A stretch of 64,000 nucleotides of DNA from Mytilus edulis (Eukaryota; Mollusca; Bivalvia; Mytilida; Mytilidae): contig NC_092344.1 in NCBI RefSeq assembly GCF_963676685.1, positions 49,684,830 through 49,748,829 of the forward strand. The letters run 5' to 3'. A program made the position numbers and the translations under genes. Shown here piece after piece: positions 22,260-33,828 of this stretch; positions within the stretch are counted from its first letter, which is position 1, and every line of letters starts with the position of its first letter. Under the pieces are notes generated by a model. The model had not been told where the DNA came from. It ran no database searches and worked only from the letters and a program-made list of their open reading frames with translations.

Positions 22260-25200
22260 GCGACGCTAAAGCTAGGTTCATACTGCCGATCAAATCACCT
22301 CGATGATCCCGACTGTACAAATTTCCACGACAGAGCTGAACCAAATTCTTGATCGGGCCTTTTTACGACTTCTACCTGACCGCCATCCGACTGTAAACGA
22401 TCTTAACTCGACCATTCACGACTCCTTAATGACTCCATCACGACTTCATCCCGACAACAAAATGAAAACTTATTCGATAATTCAGATCAATTCACGATCT
22501 TTACACGATCTATACTCGACTAGGTAGACCAAATCAATGTTTCATGATCTCAGTTTGATCTCGACTAGACCAGATCGACTTGATCGTATGTGGGTCGTAG
22601 GGATTATCGGGAACTGATCGGGTATGCACAATCTTAATATTAAAACGTGCGATACTTTTATTCCCCGCCGCTTCGGAATGGGCATTACGTGTTTCCCTTG
22701 TCCGTCCGTACATATGTGCATACGTCCCAACAATATTAGTTTTTGGTCTCTAATTTTATTTTGCCTCAACCAGACTTAATGAAACGCCGTATACAAAATG
22801 TTTGTTACGGTACCATAAAACACATTTCAAATGCGAACTTGGGTAGCCGTTCTTGAGTAATGACCCTTTATAATGTTATATATGCTAGCTGGGGTATTAT
22901 CAGTGTCCCATGGACACATTCTCCATTTATTTGGTTATATTCAGTAGAAAGTCCGAGTGAAATCATACATTTAAATATTTAAATAGAAATAAAGCAATTG
23001 GATTTGTAGACAAGTTGGTAAGAGCTCAGAGAGTTCGATTAATAGCTGTGACGGAGCTTGAAGAGAGCAAAGTAGACGAACAAGAAGGTGTAGGCAGCAA
23101 CGGGCATCGAGTAATCTAGGTGAGGCAGTGGCTGACACAACGACCACATGTGGGCAGTATGAGAGACTTGCACTTACTCAACAAAGAGTAACCCAATGGT
23201 CATAAAAATCTTCTCATGGTGGACACTGATATGTAATGGTAGTTTTAATGCTCGTTTTGGGAAATGACATCACAAAATGACATTTGTAACTGGATTAGTA
23301 CTTATGTTAGATAGCAATATACATAAACTGTACCATCCCCTTTTCCTTGCTTCCTTAAATAATAATTGATGAAGCTATACTTTGTTGTAGTTTTAACATT
23401 GGTAGGCATTATATTCGTGATTAGTTTGCCCGAGCGATAGTGATAGTATAGTACTGTTCATGTCATATGTGTGCATTAGTATGTAATCAGTATTTCGCAA
23501 AGATTTGATATCCAGTAGTTGAATGGTTAAAGATACTTTTTTCAGCTTGCTGTACGACACCAACCTGCATGTATTTGCTAAAAAATATTGCAAAAAGGAG
23601 GGCAAAGATGTCACATATTTCCCCAAAATTTGACCCAAAGTAGAATTTCAATCCCTTGGATTGATATTTTTTTCAAGCCGTTTACATATATCTACCAAGA
23701 GATCAAGAGTGTATTTCTTAAAGTAGATATCTTTAAAATATTCAAGGCAGAAATAAAATCTATAGTTGAAATCAATAATATAATTAAAAGAAAAACCAGT
23801 GAATTGATTTTAAAAACCCTAAACTACATAAATGATCATAAATAATAACAAGGATTTGTACAAATATCCATGAGATCACATGACCCAAGTATTAAGTCAC
23901 ATGACTTGAGCATGTCAGGTGACATTAATGTACTTTAATACCACGTGTTAAAAAAAAAGATAATAATGTATCATTCAATATTGTATAATACACACTTTTT
24001 TGTCTTCTTTTTTTACTTTATACCTTATGTGTTTATCTTTGATAACTATGTGTAGTGCACTCTGATGTCGTGTATAATCATGTTTACCCGAGTAGTTTAG
24101 ATACATCAGTCTAAAATACAACAGGTTTCAAATAAGTTAACAGTTACACTTTTATTATGATTCAAAACATCACGCAAATTATGATCAACTTACCTTTTAA
24201 ATTAGACAAACTGTCTAAGTATTGTGAATTAAATTTATCCAAATCACAAAGATAATGATGGCAAAACGATGCACATTTATCTAATATTAAAAAACACTAT
24301 CGGACGGAAGTGAAATATTCTCCGGTAAACATGAAATCATTTAAAATATTGTAACATTGTAATGTAACATCAATTTACTTTTATTAGATATTCTCCCTGG
24401 ATACCTAATAACTAATATATCAGGGATACTTAGTGCAATGCTGTACACTAAGTAAATTGTTAACAGCAATAGAGTGCAATAAAGTATATTATCCACGTTA
24501 AAAAAAAAAAAAAGAGTGTATTTCTTTCTATCCAAAGTTTGGTAAACTTTGTGTGCAATTTTTTATAGCTTGTTAAACATTACAGAAGTAGAAACAAATG
24601 CATCGTTTAATAAGAGTTTGCTGAACCTTTTGAACTGTCAAAAACGCATGCACATTTTGTTGTTATATGAACTTATTACGTGGGAAATAGCCTCCGTAGA
24701 AGATATTATAGACATAGAGAACATCGCTCCTCTATGCATATTTAATCTTATTGGCAGTTTTTTTTTTTATCTTAATCAGATGAATGTATGAAGATAGTGA
24801 TGATAAAGCCTTTAAAAAAAAAGAATTATGTTCTTGCTTGTCATAACTAAAAAATATTGTCTACTCAAATTTAGGTATACCCTTCTTTCTTCCATAGCTG
24901 TTATTTTATGAAGGAAAGGAGGGTAATACCTAGATTTGAGTAATTTTCGACAATATTTTGAGTTATGACAAGCAAGAACGCGTTTAGATAATTAATTTAA
25001 GATTAAAGTTAAAAAGAAATGCATCGTTTGAACTAACAAAACGACAAACGACAAACTGTAGACGTATTTGCAGCAAGTATATAGTTTGTCAAATTTTATT
25101 CAAACTTTGCAAAAGTATGTTCGAAACAAATGATCAAACCGTGTGCACGCTGAACTGCTTGTATAGTTAGTGTAAGAAAGAAATTCACTCCAAATAAAAA

Positions 25201-25740
25201 TAAAATATTTGCCTTTCGTCTCCTTTTTGTGTGAAATTACGTCAAAATGTTCGATTGAAAAACAATTGACAGTAAGGTGACCTATAGTTGTTGTTAATAA
25301 TTTCTGTGTCATTTGGTGTTGTGCAAAGAGATGTCTCGTTGGTAATTGTACCACATCTTCTTTTTTTATACTACAAACATTTCTATACAAACGGAATATA
25401 CGGACAGACAAAACAGAAAATAGCCCATAAAACAGGTGAAATATAATCTTGATGTTCTGCCGAAACACATGAGTGCATCCCAGGTTATGTTGGGTTATGT
25501 GTTGCTAAGTTTTTAGTTTTCTACGTTGCCTCTCTTTTAAAATGATACCTCTCCTTGCAAAAGTAAAGACTTTTTTGATTGAGTTAAGCCTGCCAATTGA
25601 TATTTTATCGTATGTTTTTCTATGTTGTGATGTTATGCTATTGTTTCAGAAAAAGGGAGAAGGTTTGGTACCATTAAAACGTTTAATCCCGCTGCTAAAG
25701 TTGCACCTGCATGTACTAAGTCAGGAATCTGATGTACAGT
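22260..25740 (+). repeat. Dispersed copy of the right-edge ~1.9-kb repeat, interrupted
   Basis: Segments 22280-22620, 22980-23200, 23330-23720 and 25190-25730 match, in the same order and orientation, the tandem units at 60385-64000. Landmarks are CGATCTTAACTCGAC, GAGAGCAAAGTAGACGAACA, GATATCCAGTAGTTGAATGG and CACATATTTCCCCAAAATTT. About 1.5 kb of unrelated DNA (23720-25190), including a foldback at 24830-24979, separates the last two segments. No coding sequence recognised. Confidence 0.6.
24830..24979. repeat. Foldback element, about 60-bp imperfect arms
   Basis: The outer arms are GTTCTTGCTTGTCATAACT at 24830-24848 and its exact inverse at 24961-24979. Pairing continues inward, with gaps, through the ACTCAAAT/ATTTGAGT region to TTCTTTC/GAAAGGA near the centre. 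No convincing target duplication was found. Confidence 0.7.
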
Positions 25741-25849
25741 AGTTGTCGTTTGTTTATGTAATTTATACGTGTTTCTCGTTTCTCGTTTTTTTTTATATAG
25801 ATTAGACCGGTTTTTTTCCGTTTGAATGATTTTACACTAGTAGTTTTGG

Positions 25850-25985
25850 TGCCCTTTATAGCTTGTTGTTAGATGTGAGCCAAGGCTTCGTGTTGAAGGC
25901 CGTACATTGACCTATAATTGTTTATTTTTATATAAATTGTTATTTGAATTGAGATTTGTCTCATTGCTACTCACACCACATCTTC
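25850..25985 (-). repeat. Dispersed mussel-type repeat
   Basis: The stretch containing TGTGAGCCAAGGCTTCGTG, GTTGAAGGCCGTACATTG and CACACCACATCTTCCTGTAT recurs at 40500-40640 and, inverted and diverged, at 13620-13760 and 58215-58340. Truncated tails (CCACATCTTCTT) occur near 25360, 55910 and 61600. Confidence 0.6.
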
Positions 25986-26600
25986 CTGTATCTATTATAA
26001 ATAAAACGAAAAAATGTTGCACGACGAACGTACCACTATCGTACGACAGACAATCAATGTCGTGCGAGCGTCGTACGAAATTTGGTATTCGAGAGACAAT
26101 AGTGCGACTGTATCACGAGTGTCTTGCGACAGTCATGAGATTGTCGTACGACAATCATGCAACAGTCGTACGATTTTTTTGTTTCCAAATGGTTTATGTT
26201 GGTATCCACGACAATGTGTTTATCACAAGACAGTCGCACGACTGTGATAAGACACTCTCAAGACATCCCCAAGACAGTGAAACGACAAAAAATAGTTGAG
26301 CAAAAAAGGTGCATGTCCAATTTTCGTCCAAAGACGAACGATAGCGCAACGATGCTTAAAATATCGTGCAACTGTCGTACGACGATCACAGATGACCATC
26401 GATTTGATGAAATTTCATGCCGTGGCGCTTCATAAATATGTCGTGGGTTCGTTGTGACCAGGGCTAAAATAAGACAAATATCCATCACACACGTAACAAT
26501 GTTCAATTTTACAACTATAGGTCACAGAATTACCTTCAGCAATGATTGAAACCCATACCACATAGTAATGTAAGCTAAAAATAGTTCATATATCGTTTTA
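25986..26600. repeat. CpG-rich GTCGTACGAC repeat downstream of D
   Basis: The 5' part (26010-26300) is packed with near-palindromic CGTACGAC/GTCGTGCGAC motifs on both strands. The 3' part (26300-26600) matches 16850-17130 downstream of C. Several overlapping frames on both strands are by-products of the repetitive composition. Confidence 0.6.
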
Positions 26601-27200
26601 TATTAAGGACCGACCATATGGATGTATGCATATAAAAATTAACAAATAAACATATTATTCCCCTAGGTGAACAGATATAGCAATTAGAATATATTCTCAT
26701 ACTTTTTATGTTATTATTCAGATTTCATGTATACCTCTTTTAATAATCTATTTTAGATTTCTATGCAAATATCTTTCGCTTAATCTGTTTTTGTAAAGGA
26801 AAATCGTTAGTTTTCCTTTTTGTCTATTTATCAGCACGTGGCCAGCATAAAAAATGAAGAATTTTTGTAGTTATTTCAGTGTGAATTGTCTTTGTTTTGC
26901 CGAAAAAAAACTTTTTTTATCGTTTATGTTATGCTTTTTGTGAGTTACGGGTTACTGTAACTTAAACAAACCACCAATCATATTTCCAATTGCTGTATGA
27001 TTGTATTATCTTTATTTATATCCGTTTTTATGTTTGCATGTTGTTATATTTTTTCTGATCAGTTTTGTTTGACGAATGACTTATCAATATTTTTGAAGAA
27101 ATAACGGAAAATCTATACAATAAGAAAATCTTAGTGCAATATTTTATTTTAAAAAAGATATCAAAAAGTGTTCATAGTCTGGATTTCGCTGAAAGGCTTT
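26601..27200. other. 3' flank of copy D
   Basis: Colinear with the 3' flank of C. It ends with the poly(A) signal region of D (TTTTATTTT on the + strand just before 27155). No gene. Confidence 0.55.
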
Positions 27201-28256
27201 TCATGGTGTGTATCCTTTAGACAGTCTTCTTCTACAAATACTGTGACAATTAACAGTGGCACAGTATCTGTTTGTTGGACAATCCGCATCACTAAAACAA
27301 TCGTTTTTGCAATCAGTTTTTCCTCCTACCACTGACTGAGAAACGAGCCCTAAACCTGAATTACGAGCTGATCCACGACGTCTGGAAGAAACTGTGTCTA
27401 GTACAACACGCCCACCTCGTCCAGAACTGATTGCGTCAAGAATATCTGCACCTGTATGACCAGACATTCCACGGCCACTACCAATAGTTTCCAAATGAGA
27501 ATTTCTGGACAGATCCACATTTCTAGCCAGACCAGATGAACCAATTCGGCTGCCAGAGGTGAAATTATCATCATCGTCAGATAAAGCACGGGACAAACCA
27601 ATTGAAGAACCTCTAATGATTCCAGATACAGAGGACCTGCCTCCAACAGAAGACAATCCTCTACCGGAAGATGACCCGTGTGTAATAAATTCACTGCCGC
27701 CTATTCCATGAGATGTTCTAACTCCTCTTGATCCTGCTCATCTATTTGCATCAATAACATCCAGTACAGAAAGAGATTCCTCACCACGACGTCTGTTTAT
27801 GTTCCTTCCAACTGTGTTTTCGACCAGTAAAACCTTCTCCACTCCATGTCTATCTAATGCATGCTTATCCGAGGGTGCATATACTGTAAATATTGAATAT
27901 CTGACAATTAACTTGATTTTCATGAATTGATTAATTTGGAATAAAAATACTAGTGAATTATTTTTTATTTTACAATAAAATGATATCAGGCATTATCGAC
28001 AATAAAACAACTACACACTATAAGCAAAGGAACGATGTTGTTAGCTATTGCAGAGACTGTTCGATTTCGAATATATCAGCTGTTTTAAAGAACATTCTGT
28101 GGTAGGACATTCAAATGTTATCTACACACTGAAAACACTTTTATTTGATACAGTTTATAAATTTAATTCGGGAAAAACACATTGAACATTTTTCTTACCG
28201 GCTACTGTTATTGTGGTCAATGCGATCAACACGAAAATGGTCTGGAATCTCATCAT
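27201..28256 (-). pseudogene. Family copy D: one-module gene with a single nonsense codon
   Basis: The exon structure is intact: 28256-28199 (signal peptide MMRFQTIFVLIALTTITVA, identical to B) and 27883-27201, with normal splice sites, for a nominal 246-residue precursor. Codon 68 is TGA at 27740-27738, where copies A, B, C and E have CGA (Arg) in DANRR. This is a C-to-T change at a CpG. Everything after it stays in frame to the normal end, including the six-Cys module (nominal residues 211-236). A 6-base in-frame deletion relative to C removes two residues near LSSVGG. It could be a young pseudogene, a segregating null allele or a base error; readthrough is unlikely. If translated, only a 67-residue fragment without any cysteine module would result. 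Confidence 0.8.
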
Positions 28257-28821
28257 TTCTAAGTCTGAAATTTAGAGGAAACATATCCTTACTTACAAAA
28301 TAGAAGTTCAAGTAATTTAATAGGAATTATGTAAATAGTGAAAATAAAGTTTCAATCTATCAATGCAATATGATTTTACAAAGAAATTAGGTTCACATTA
28401 CAATTTAGAAAGATAGGATGTATATTCACGGATTAACAAATGCAGAAAAAAGATCTTTCATAACTTACATTGATTGTCAAGTATAAGTATAAGATATACA
28501 TTTACCTTTACAGTATTAAAACTTAAGAAAAAAACATTACTTCGAATGATTAATAACTTGAATATCGCAAATAATCATTTCATTCCGAATTAAACTTCCG
28601 ATGGATTTAAAAACACAGTAAACATCAGTACTTATACTTTAAAGTAGTATGTTGCTACTGTATTTTTATTTTAATTACTAAAATCAACACTAAAATGTTA
28701 AACAGTGCACAACGCTTTAAACTTTTTAAATCCATTTTTCTAAACCTTTAACGACTTATTTCTATCTTTGTTACTATGGCATTTAATATAATTGTTCATA
28801 ACTGCTTTAATAATTTCTTAC

Positions 28822-28963
28822 CTTTGTTTGGAACAATTCGAATTATTGCTAATGAATAATGTTTTACTGCCTACAAATCGTTCTTTTATACCGTTTTCAA
28901 TTATATGTTGTTTATAATACACATGAACACAAGGAAGGTTTATGTTTAACCGCAAATGATGAA
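28822..28963 (-). promoter_or_regulatory. Promoter and noncoding first exon of copy D
   Basis: TATAAAAG is at 28890-28883 and the conserved block at 28963-28948. The noncoding exon ends at 28822 with CAAAG|GTAAG. The TGACCCTGAGAACA segment is at about 29060-29040. The promoter looks intact although the coding region is broken. Confidence 0.68.
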
Positions 28964-31900
28964 TTGGTTGATTAGTTGCACTTTCAAATGTCACACTGAC
29001 GTAGTACTAAGGAACTTCAATATATGTCTATATACAAAAATGTTCTCAGGGTCAATGACACATTTTGGTTCCTCCTACAATCGACACAGTTTTCGTTACG
29101 TCATAATACATGTACTTGTTATGAAATATTGTTTTGACCTATTATTAATGTTCTCATATACATTCATGGTATATTTGGTAGTAACCAAAGACTTGTACAA
29201 TATGAAAAAATAATAAACTGAAGTCTTTTATTTCCGTTTAGACGATAATATTAATTTCTGTCAATTGCTTGGAAAACCGCTGCGTAAAGGTTATCTAGCT
29301 GACGTTGGAAAACTCTTTTAAGTTTTGTTTTGAATTTTAAACTTATACGCAATACTAGCGATTTGTCTGCATATGGTTTACTAGTATCAAATACACAGGG
29401 CTCAGTCAAATATAAGTTACAAATTTTATGAAAAAGAAAACTAAGAATTCCAAAAAAAGTTGAGTTAAATCTGGGCACCGTCAGTTTTGTCTTGGGATAA
29501 AAGAAAATATGTCATGTTTCGTTGCCTGTCGAAATTTTGTATTGAATGTAAAAATTCAGACAATTATCTTTCTCTTAACTCAGTTTTGAGATTAAAAAAA
29601 AACTTGTTCTTTCGTTCCGTATTAATATTTTGTGTTAATTTTTTTTAGGGGGACAAAACGTCTCTGAAGCCCCTTATCCCATAGCAAAATCAAAATCTCA
29701 TACACATCAAACGGTATATTACTGACATGGTACAAGCATTTTCTTATGCAGAAAATGGTGGATTAAAACTTGTTGCATAGTTAGCTAAACCTTTCACTTG
29801 TATGACAATTACATCAAATTTCATTATATTGACAACGATGTGTGAACAAAACAAAGAAACATAATAGGTAAAATGTCAGAAAAAGGGGTACAGCAATACA
29901 GAATTGTGTCATTATCTTTATCATTGTAGAAACAAGCAAATATGTAACATAGAAGCACAAAACGTGATATAGACAGAGCCCATTAGCAAAAATGAAAGAC
30001 AAGAAAACAAAAATTTACAAAAGCACAATTACGGGATGTATAAGTAAAGATTGACGCAGAGGTCGAAATAAGCGCTAGCCCCAATTTGCGTCTGACCAGT
30101 AGAGTTTGTCAGCTTGTGGTCCGGCGAACCAGTATAAGTCTGTCGATGAAAATATCTGATTGCATGGCAATCTCGTTTGGTTTTCGAAATCGATAACGGC
30201 GTACCGGGGTACTCAGTATTACAATTGATCAAGTTAATTAATATCTCGGTTGGGCGTCCTTCACAATACAAAATGTGGAAACTTTTGGAATGATTTAAAT
30301 CGCCGGACAATAAAAAATAAGTGACATTCAAAAGGAAGTTCAGAAATAAGTTGATAAAATTGACCAAATATAATGTAAATATCAAAAAACCTTTGGAAAA
30401 GATCTCGAATGGTTAAATCATATAGTCGATCGCAATGCAATGAATAGATAAGAAATGTATTTTTGTAACGGTATCCTCAAATCTTAAGTCAGATTCTGTA
30501 CATGTCATGAACAATCAAAACAGCACAAACAAATCTACGGGAATAAAGGAGAGAAAAGCACAATTTGAAAGAAAAGCAAAGTTTATTATAGAACAAGAAA
30601 AAGTACAGAGCCACGTCATATGTATCAAAGTAACACAAAAAGGCATATAGACCAAACACATTAGCAACAAAGAAAGACAAGAATTTAAAAATTATAATAG
30701 AACAATAACACGATGCCGAGATGTTCAAGTACAGAGCCACGTCATAAGTATTACAAAAACTAAAAAAAAAAGGCATATAGACAAAGCACATAAGCAAAAA
30801 TAAGACAATTATATACAACTTATCACAAAAAGTACAACAACGTATAACACAATGACGGAATGTATAAGATATGAGTCACGTCAAATGGATATCAACAAAA
30901 ACAGACTAAACAGTTCAAAAGTTATCATTTGATGTTTTATCTGGACATCTGTATGAATATTATATACCATGTCTGAAAAAAAATCAATATTTACATAATC
31001 TTTAACATGCCTGTATATAAATTAAGATATCATAATATTATAAATAATAAGGTTTCAATTCCCTTAGATATTTTGACCAAAAATGGATTTTACTATTATT
31101 TTATGTCCTTTTTTGTAATGAAAGTCATCAACTGTTGCGATTTATATACCTTCCTGGTGTAAAATATTTGGCTTTGAGCGTACATGAGAAAGGCAATCGA
31201 GAAAAGCGTTTGAAAGCATACAATTTATAAAGCAATAATTACATATTTTTGAAAATGTCAACAAATTTTCGACGTTTCAATAGATAGCCAGACAAGATAA
31301 AGAATGGATAATGGTCACTCTTAAAAAATAGGTCCTTCAAATAAAGTTATGTATGTATTGTTGTTAAGATCGATAGCTGTTAAATGTATCATGATGTAAC
31401 CACGATATATTAATATATAGACAGAATCTGCCCCTGCAAACCGTACAAGAAACCAACGTTAAATAGAATCAAAGAATCCGTCAGTTTATTTTTCGACTTA
31501 TGATTGTGAATGTCCCTTTAAATAGAAGTAAACAATTGAAAAAATCCTTAAGGGAGAGCGACAAAATCATGACATGACAAATGAAAATCGATGAAAAGAC
31601 AAACAGTAGTCCATAAATTTAGGAAAAGAATTAGAAGTGAGAGGATATTATCAAGGTAGTTAAAGGTAGTTCTTGTATCTTTACAGTTTTCTTGAGAAGC
31701 TACTGTTTGGGGTCTGCCTCATATGAATGAAGAAAAAAACGCCAAGTCAGAAGAAAATTTGGCTTCCATTCGATTGACAAACACATATTAAAAAGGGTAG
31801 ATGGCAATTATTTTGAAAACGCCAAAGATATATAAAATAGAAAATAACCAAAATGAAAAAAATCCTTTTATAGGAAGATGTTAAACCTGTACATAGTCTT

Positions 31901-33326
31901 TGGTTTACAATAACACTACCAAGAATTTAAATAAAACTATCACACCATTACATTGTTTACCTACCTTTATACATATTGATTTAAAACTTCTGATGAAGTA
32001 ACATTGATAAATGGAATTCACTATAAATCTTTTGTTCAACAGTTTTGTGTATTCCATAATTGTTAGCCTAAGTTCTTTCTTTCTAATCAGTGTTAAACAG
32101 ACAGTGTGCATACTAAAGATGTATAAGGTGGTTTAAACAGTTATTTGTAGTACCAAAAAAGAAAATTGAACCAGGTCTAAAGTAATTTCATAATCGATGA
32201 TATATAATATAGAGATACATGAGAAATATAATAGATATTTATTATTTCAAATCGGAGTTTATTTAGGAGTTTTTATATTTTAACTATTTTTAGTTTCATT
32301 TTCTTATATAACTTATATTTGTTTGTATTTTTCTTATATTAAAAAAAAATGTCAATGATCTTTCAATACATGCAAGAGTAAAAATAGAATCAAGTGCAAG
32401 CAGTTTTTGTGTCATAATTTATTTTATTTTTCATCTACTCAGATTAGTTAAAGTAGTTTTCACCCGAGGTATGACGGGTTTTGTGCTGCAATTTGTATAG
32501 TTTTCTAGGTTTTGTTTTGTATACTGTTGTCCTTTCGGTGTTTTTTTTTAAATTTTTGCCGCGATGCCGTTGCGTATTTTTCTCTCTCTGGAGATAAAAA
32601 TAAAACATAAAAAGAAGTGACCATTCTATCAAGTAACCAAAAGTTATCCAACAGCCAAAAGATATTGGGAAATTAAACTAATTTAAGAGTTGATTTATAT
32701 GTAGATTATATATAAACAATACTTATGAGAATTAATGTTTTGTAACTTAGAGCCTAACACTGTGATAATAATTCCTTTTCAATTTTAAGATTGACGATAA
32801 TAATCTTAATGTAATTTGACCATTGATGACGGAGTAAGAAGAGATGATATACAAAATATATGCGAATTGATTTTTTAAAATAATTCAACAGTTTGGTTTT
32901 TAATGAGGATGGTTCTCGTCCTTTTTGTAAGCATATGTTCAAGCTTTGTAAAATCAGATACGTCTTTATAATTGTTTTGTTTCCAACAACATTTGAACAA
33001 AATGTCAGGCAGTGGTTTTCAAGTTATTTCAATTAAACGAAAAAAAAACCACGTCCAAACCATGAGGTTATACAATGCGTTCGGTTAATTTATAAACAGT
33101 ACAAGTCTTTGATTACAACTAAATTATTAACATGAATATTTAACCATATTATAAGTAAGTGAGAATGATATTTCGTAATAACTACATGTAGTATGACATA
33201 ATGACAAATGTGTTTGTTGTAGGGATAAAACCAAATGACCCTGAGCACACTTTCTTTAAATAAGCATAATCCAAAACTACACAAAATATGACAGAGTGAC
33301 ATTTAAAAGTTAAAAACAATAATTAA
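28964..33326. other. D-E intergenic region, inverted duplicate of A-B
   Basis: No gene. The parts at 28970-29800 and 31600-33320 correspond, inverted, to the A-B intergenic DNA. The site of the CACTA insertion is empty here (TTA at 29564-29566). The middle (29800-31600) is extra DNA. It includes a loose repeat of about 100 bases built around GGCATATAGACAAAGCACAT, seen near 29970, 30640 and 30770, and giving rise to AT-rich frames without domains. Confidence 0.55.
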
Positions 33327-33457
33327 TTCATCATTTGCGGTTCAGTTACACACTTCCTTGTGTGTATGTCAATTAAAAGAAAAATTACCAAAACGGTATA
33401 AAAGAACGATTCTGATGCAATATTTATCATATACTTTTCCGACTGCTTTGAACAAAG
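33327..33457 (+). promoter_or_regulatory. Promoter and noncoding first exon of copy E
   Basis: The conserved block TTCATCATTTGCGGTT is at 33327-33342 and TATAAAAG at 33397-33404. The noncoding exon ends at 33457 with CAAAG|GTAAG. The segment reading ATGACCCTGAGCACA lies at about 33234-33248. Confidence 0.7.
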
Positions 33458-33828
33458 GTAAGAAATTATTTAAACAAACGTAAATCTTATAAAAATAGCA
33501 TAGATAAACAAAACATTAATTATGCAACTTTGACAACCATAATCAAGAAATAGTTCTTTGAAGAAAAAGAAAAGCTTAAATAAAGTTTCACATACTAAAA
33601 GGTATGAATTATCCAATACTTATTAAAATTTCTGAATGGTAAAACATGGTATTAAAGTGGCAGCAAAGCAAACATAGAAGTTGTAAGAAAGAATCATTCT
33701 TCAGTAGCTTAATTAAGAATGGTTTATCAAAAAGTGTGCACAGCAATTGAAAATCAAGAGACACATACACATCTTTATTCCAGTAACATATAATATTAAT
33801 ACTGTGGGTTTTTTCAGAATTTCTAAAG

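Noticed and set aside
23870-23940. Cluster of GTCACATGAC-like E-box motifs
   Set aside because: Three imperfect copies with no adjacent gene; too weak to call regulatory.
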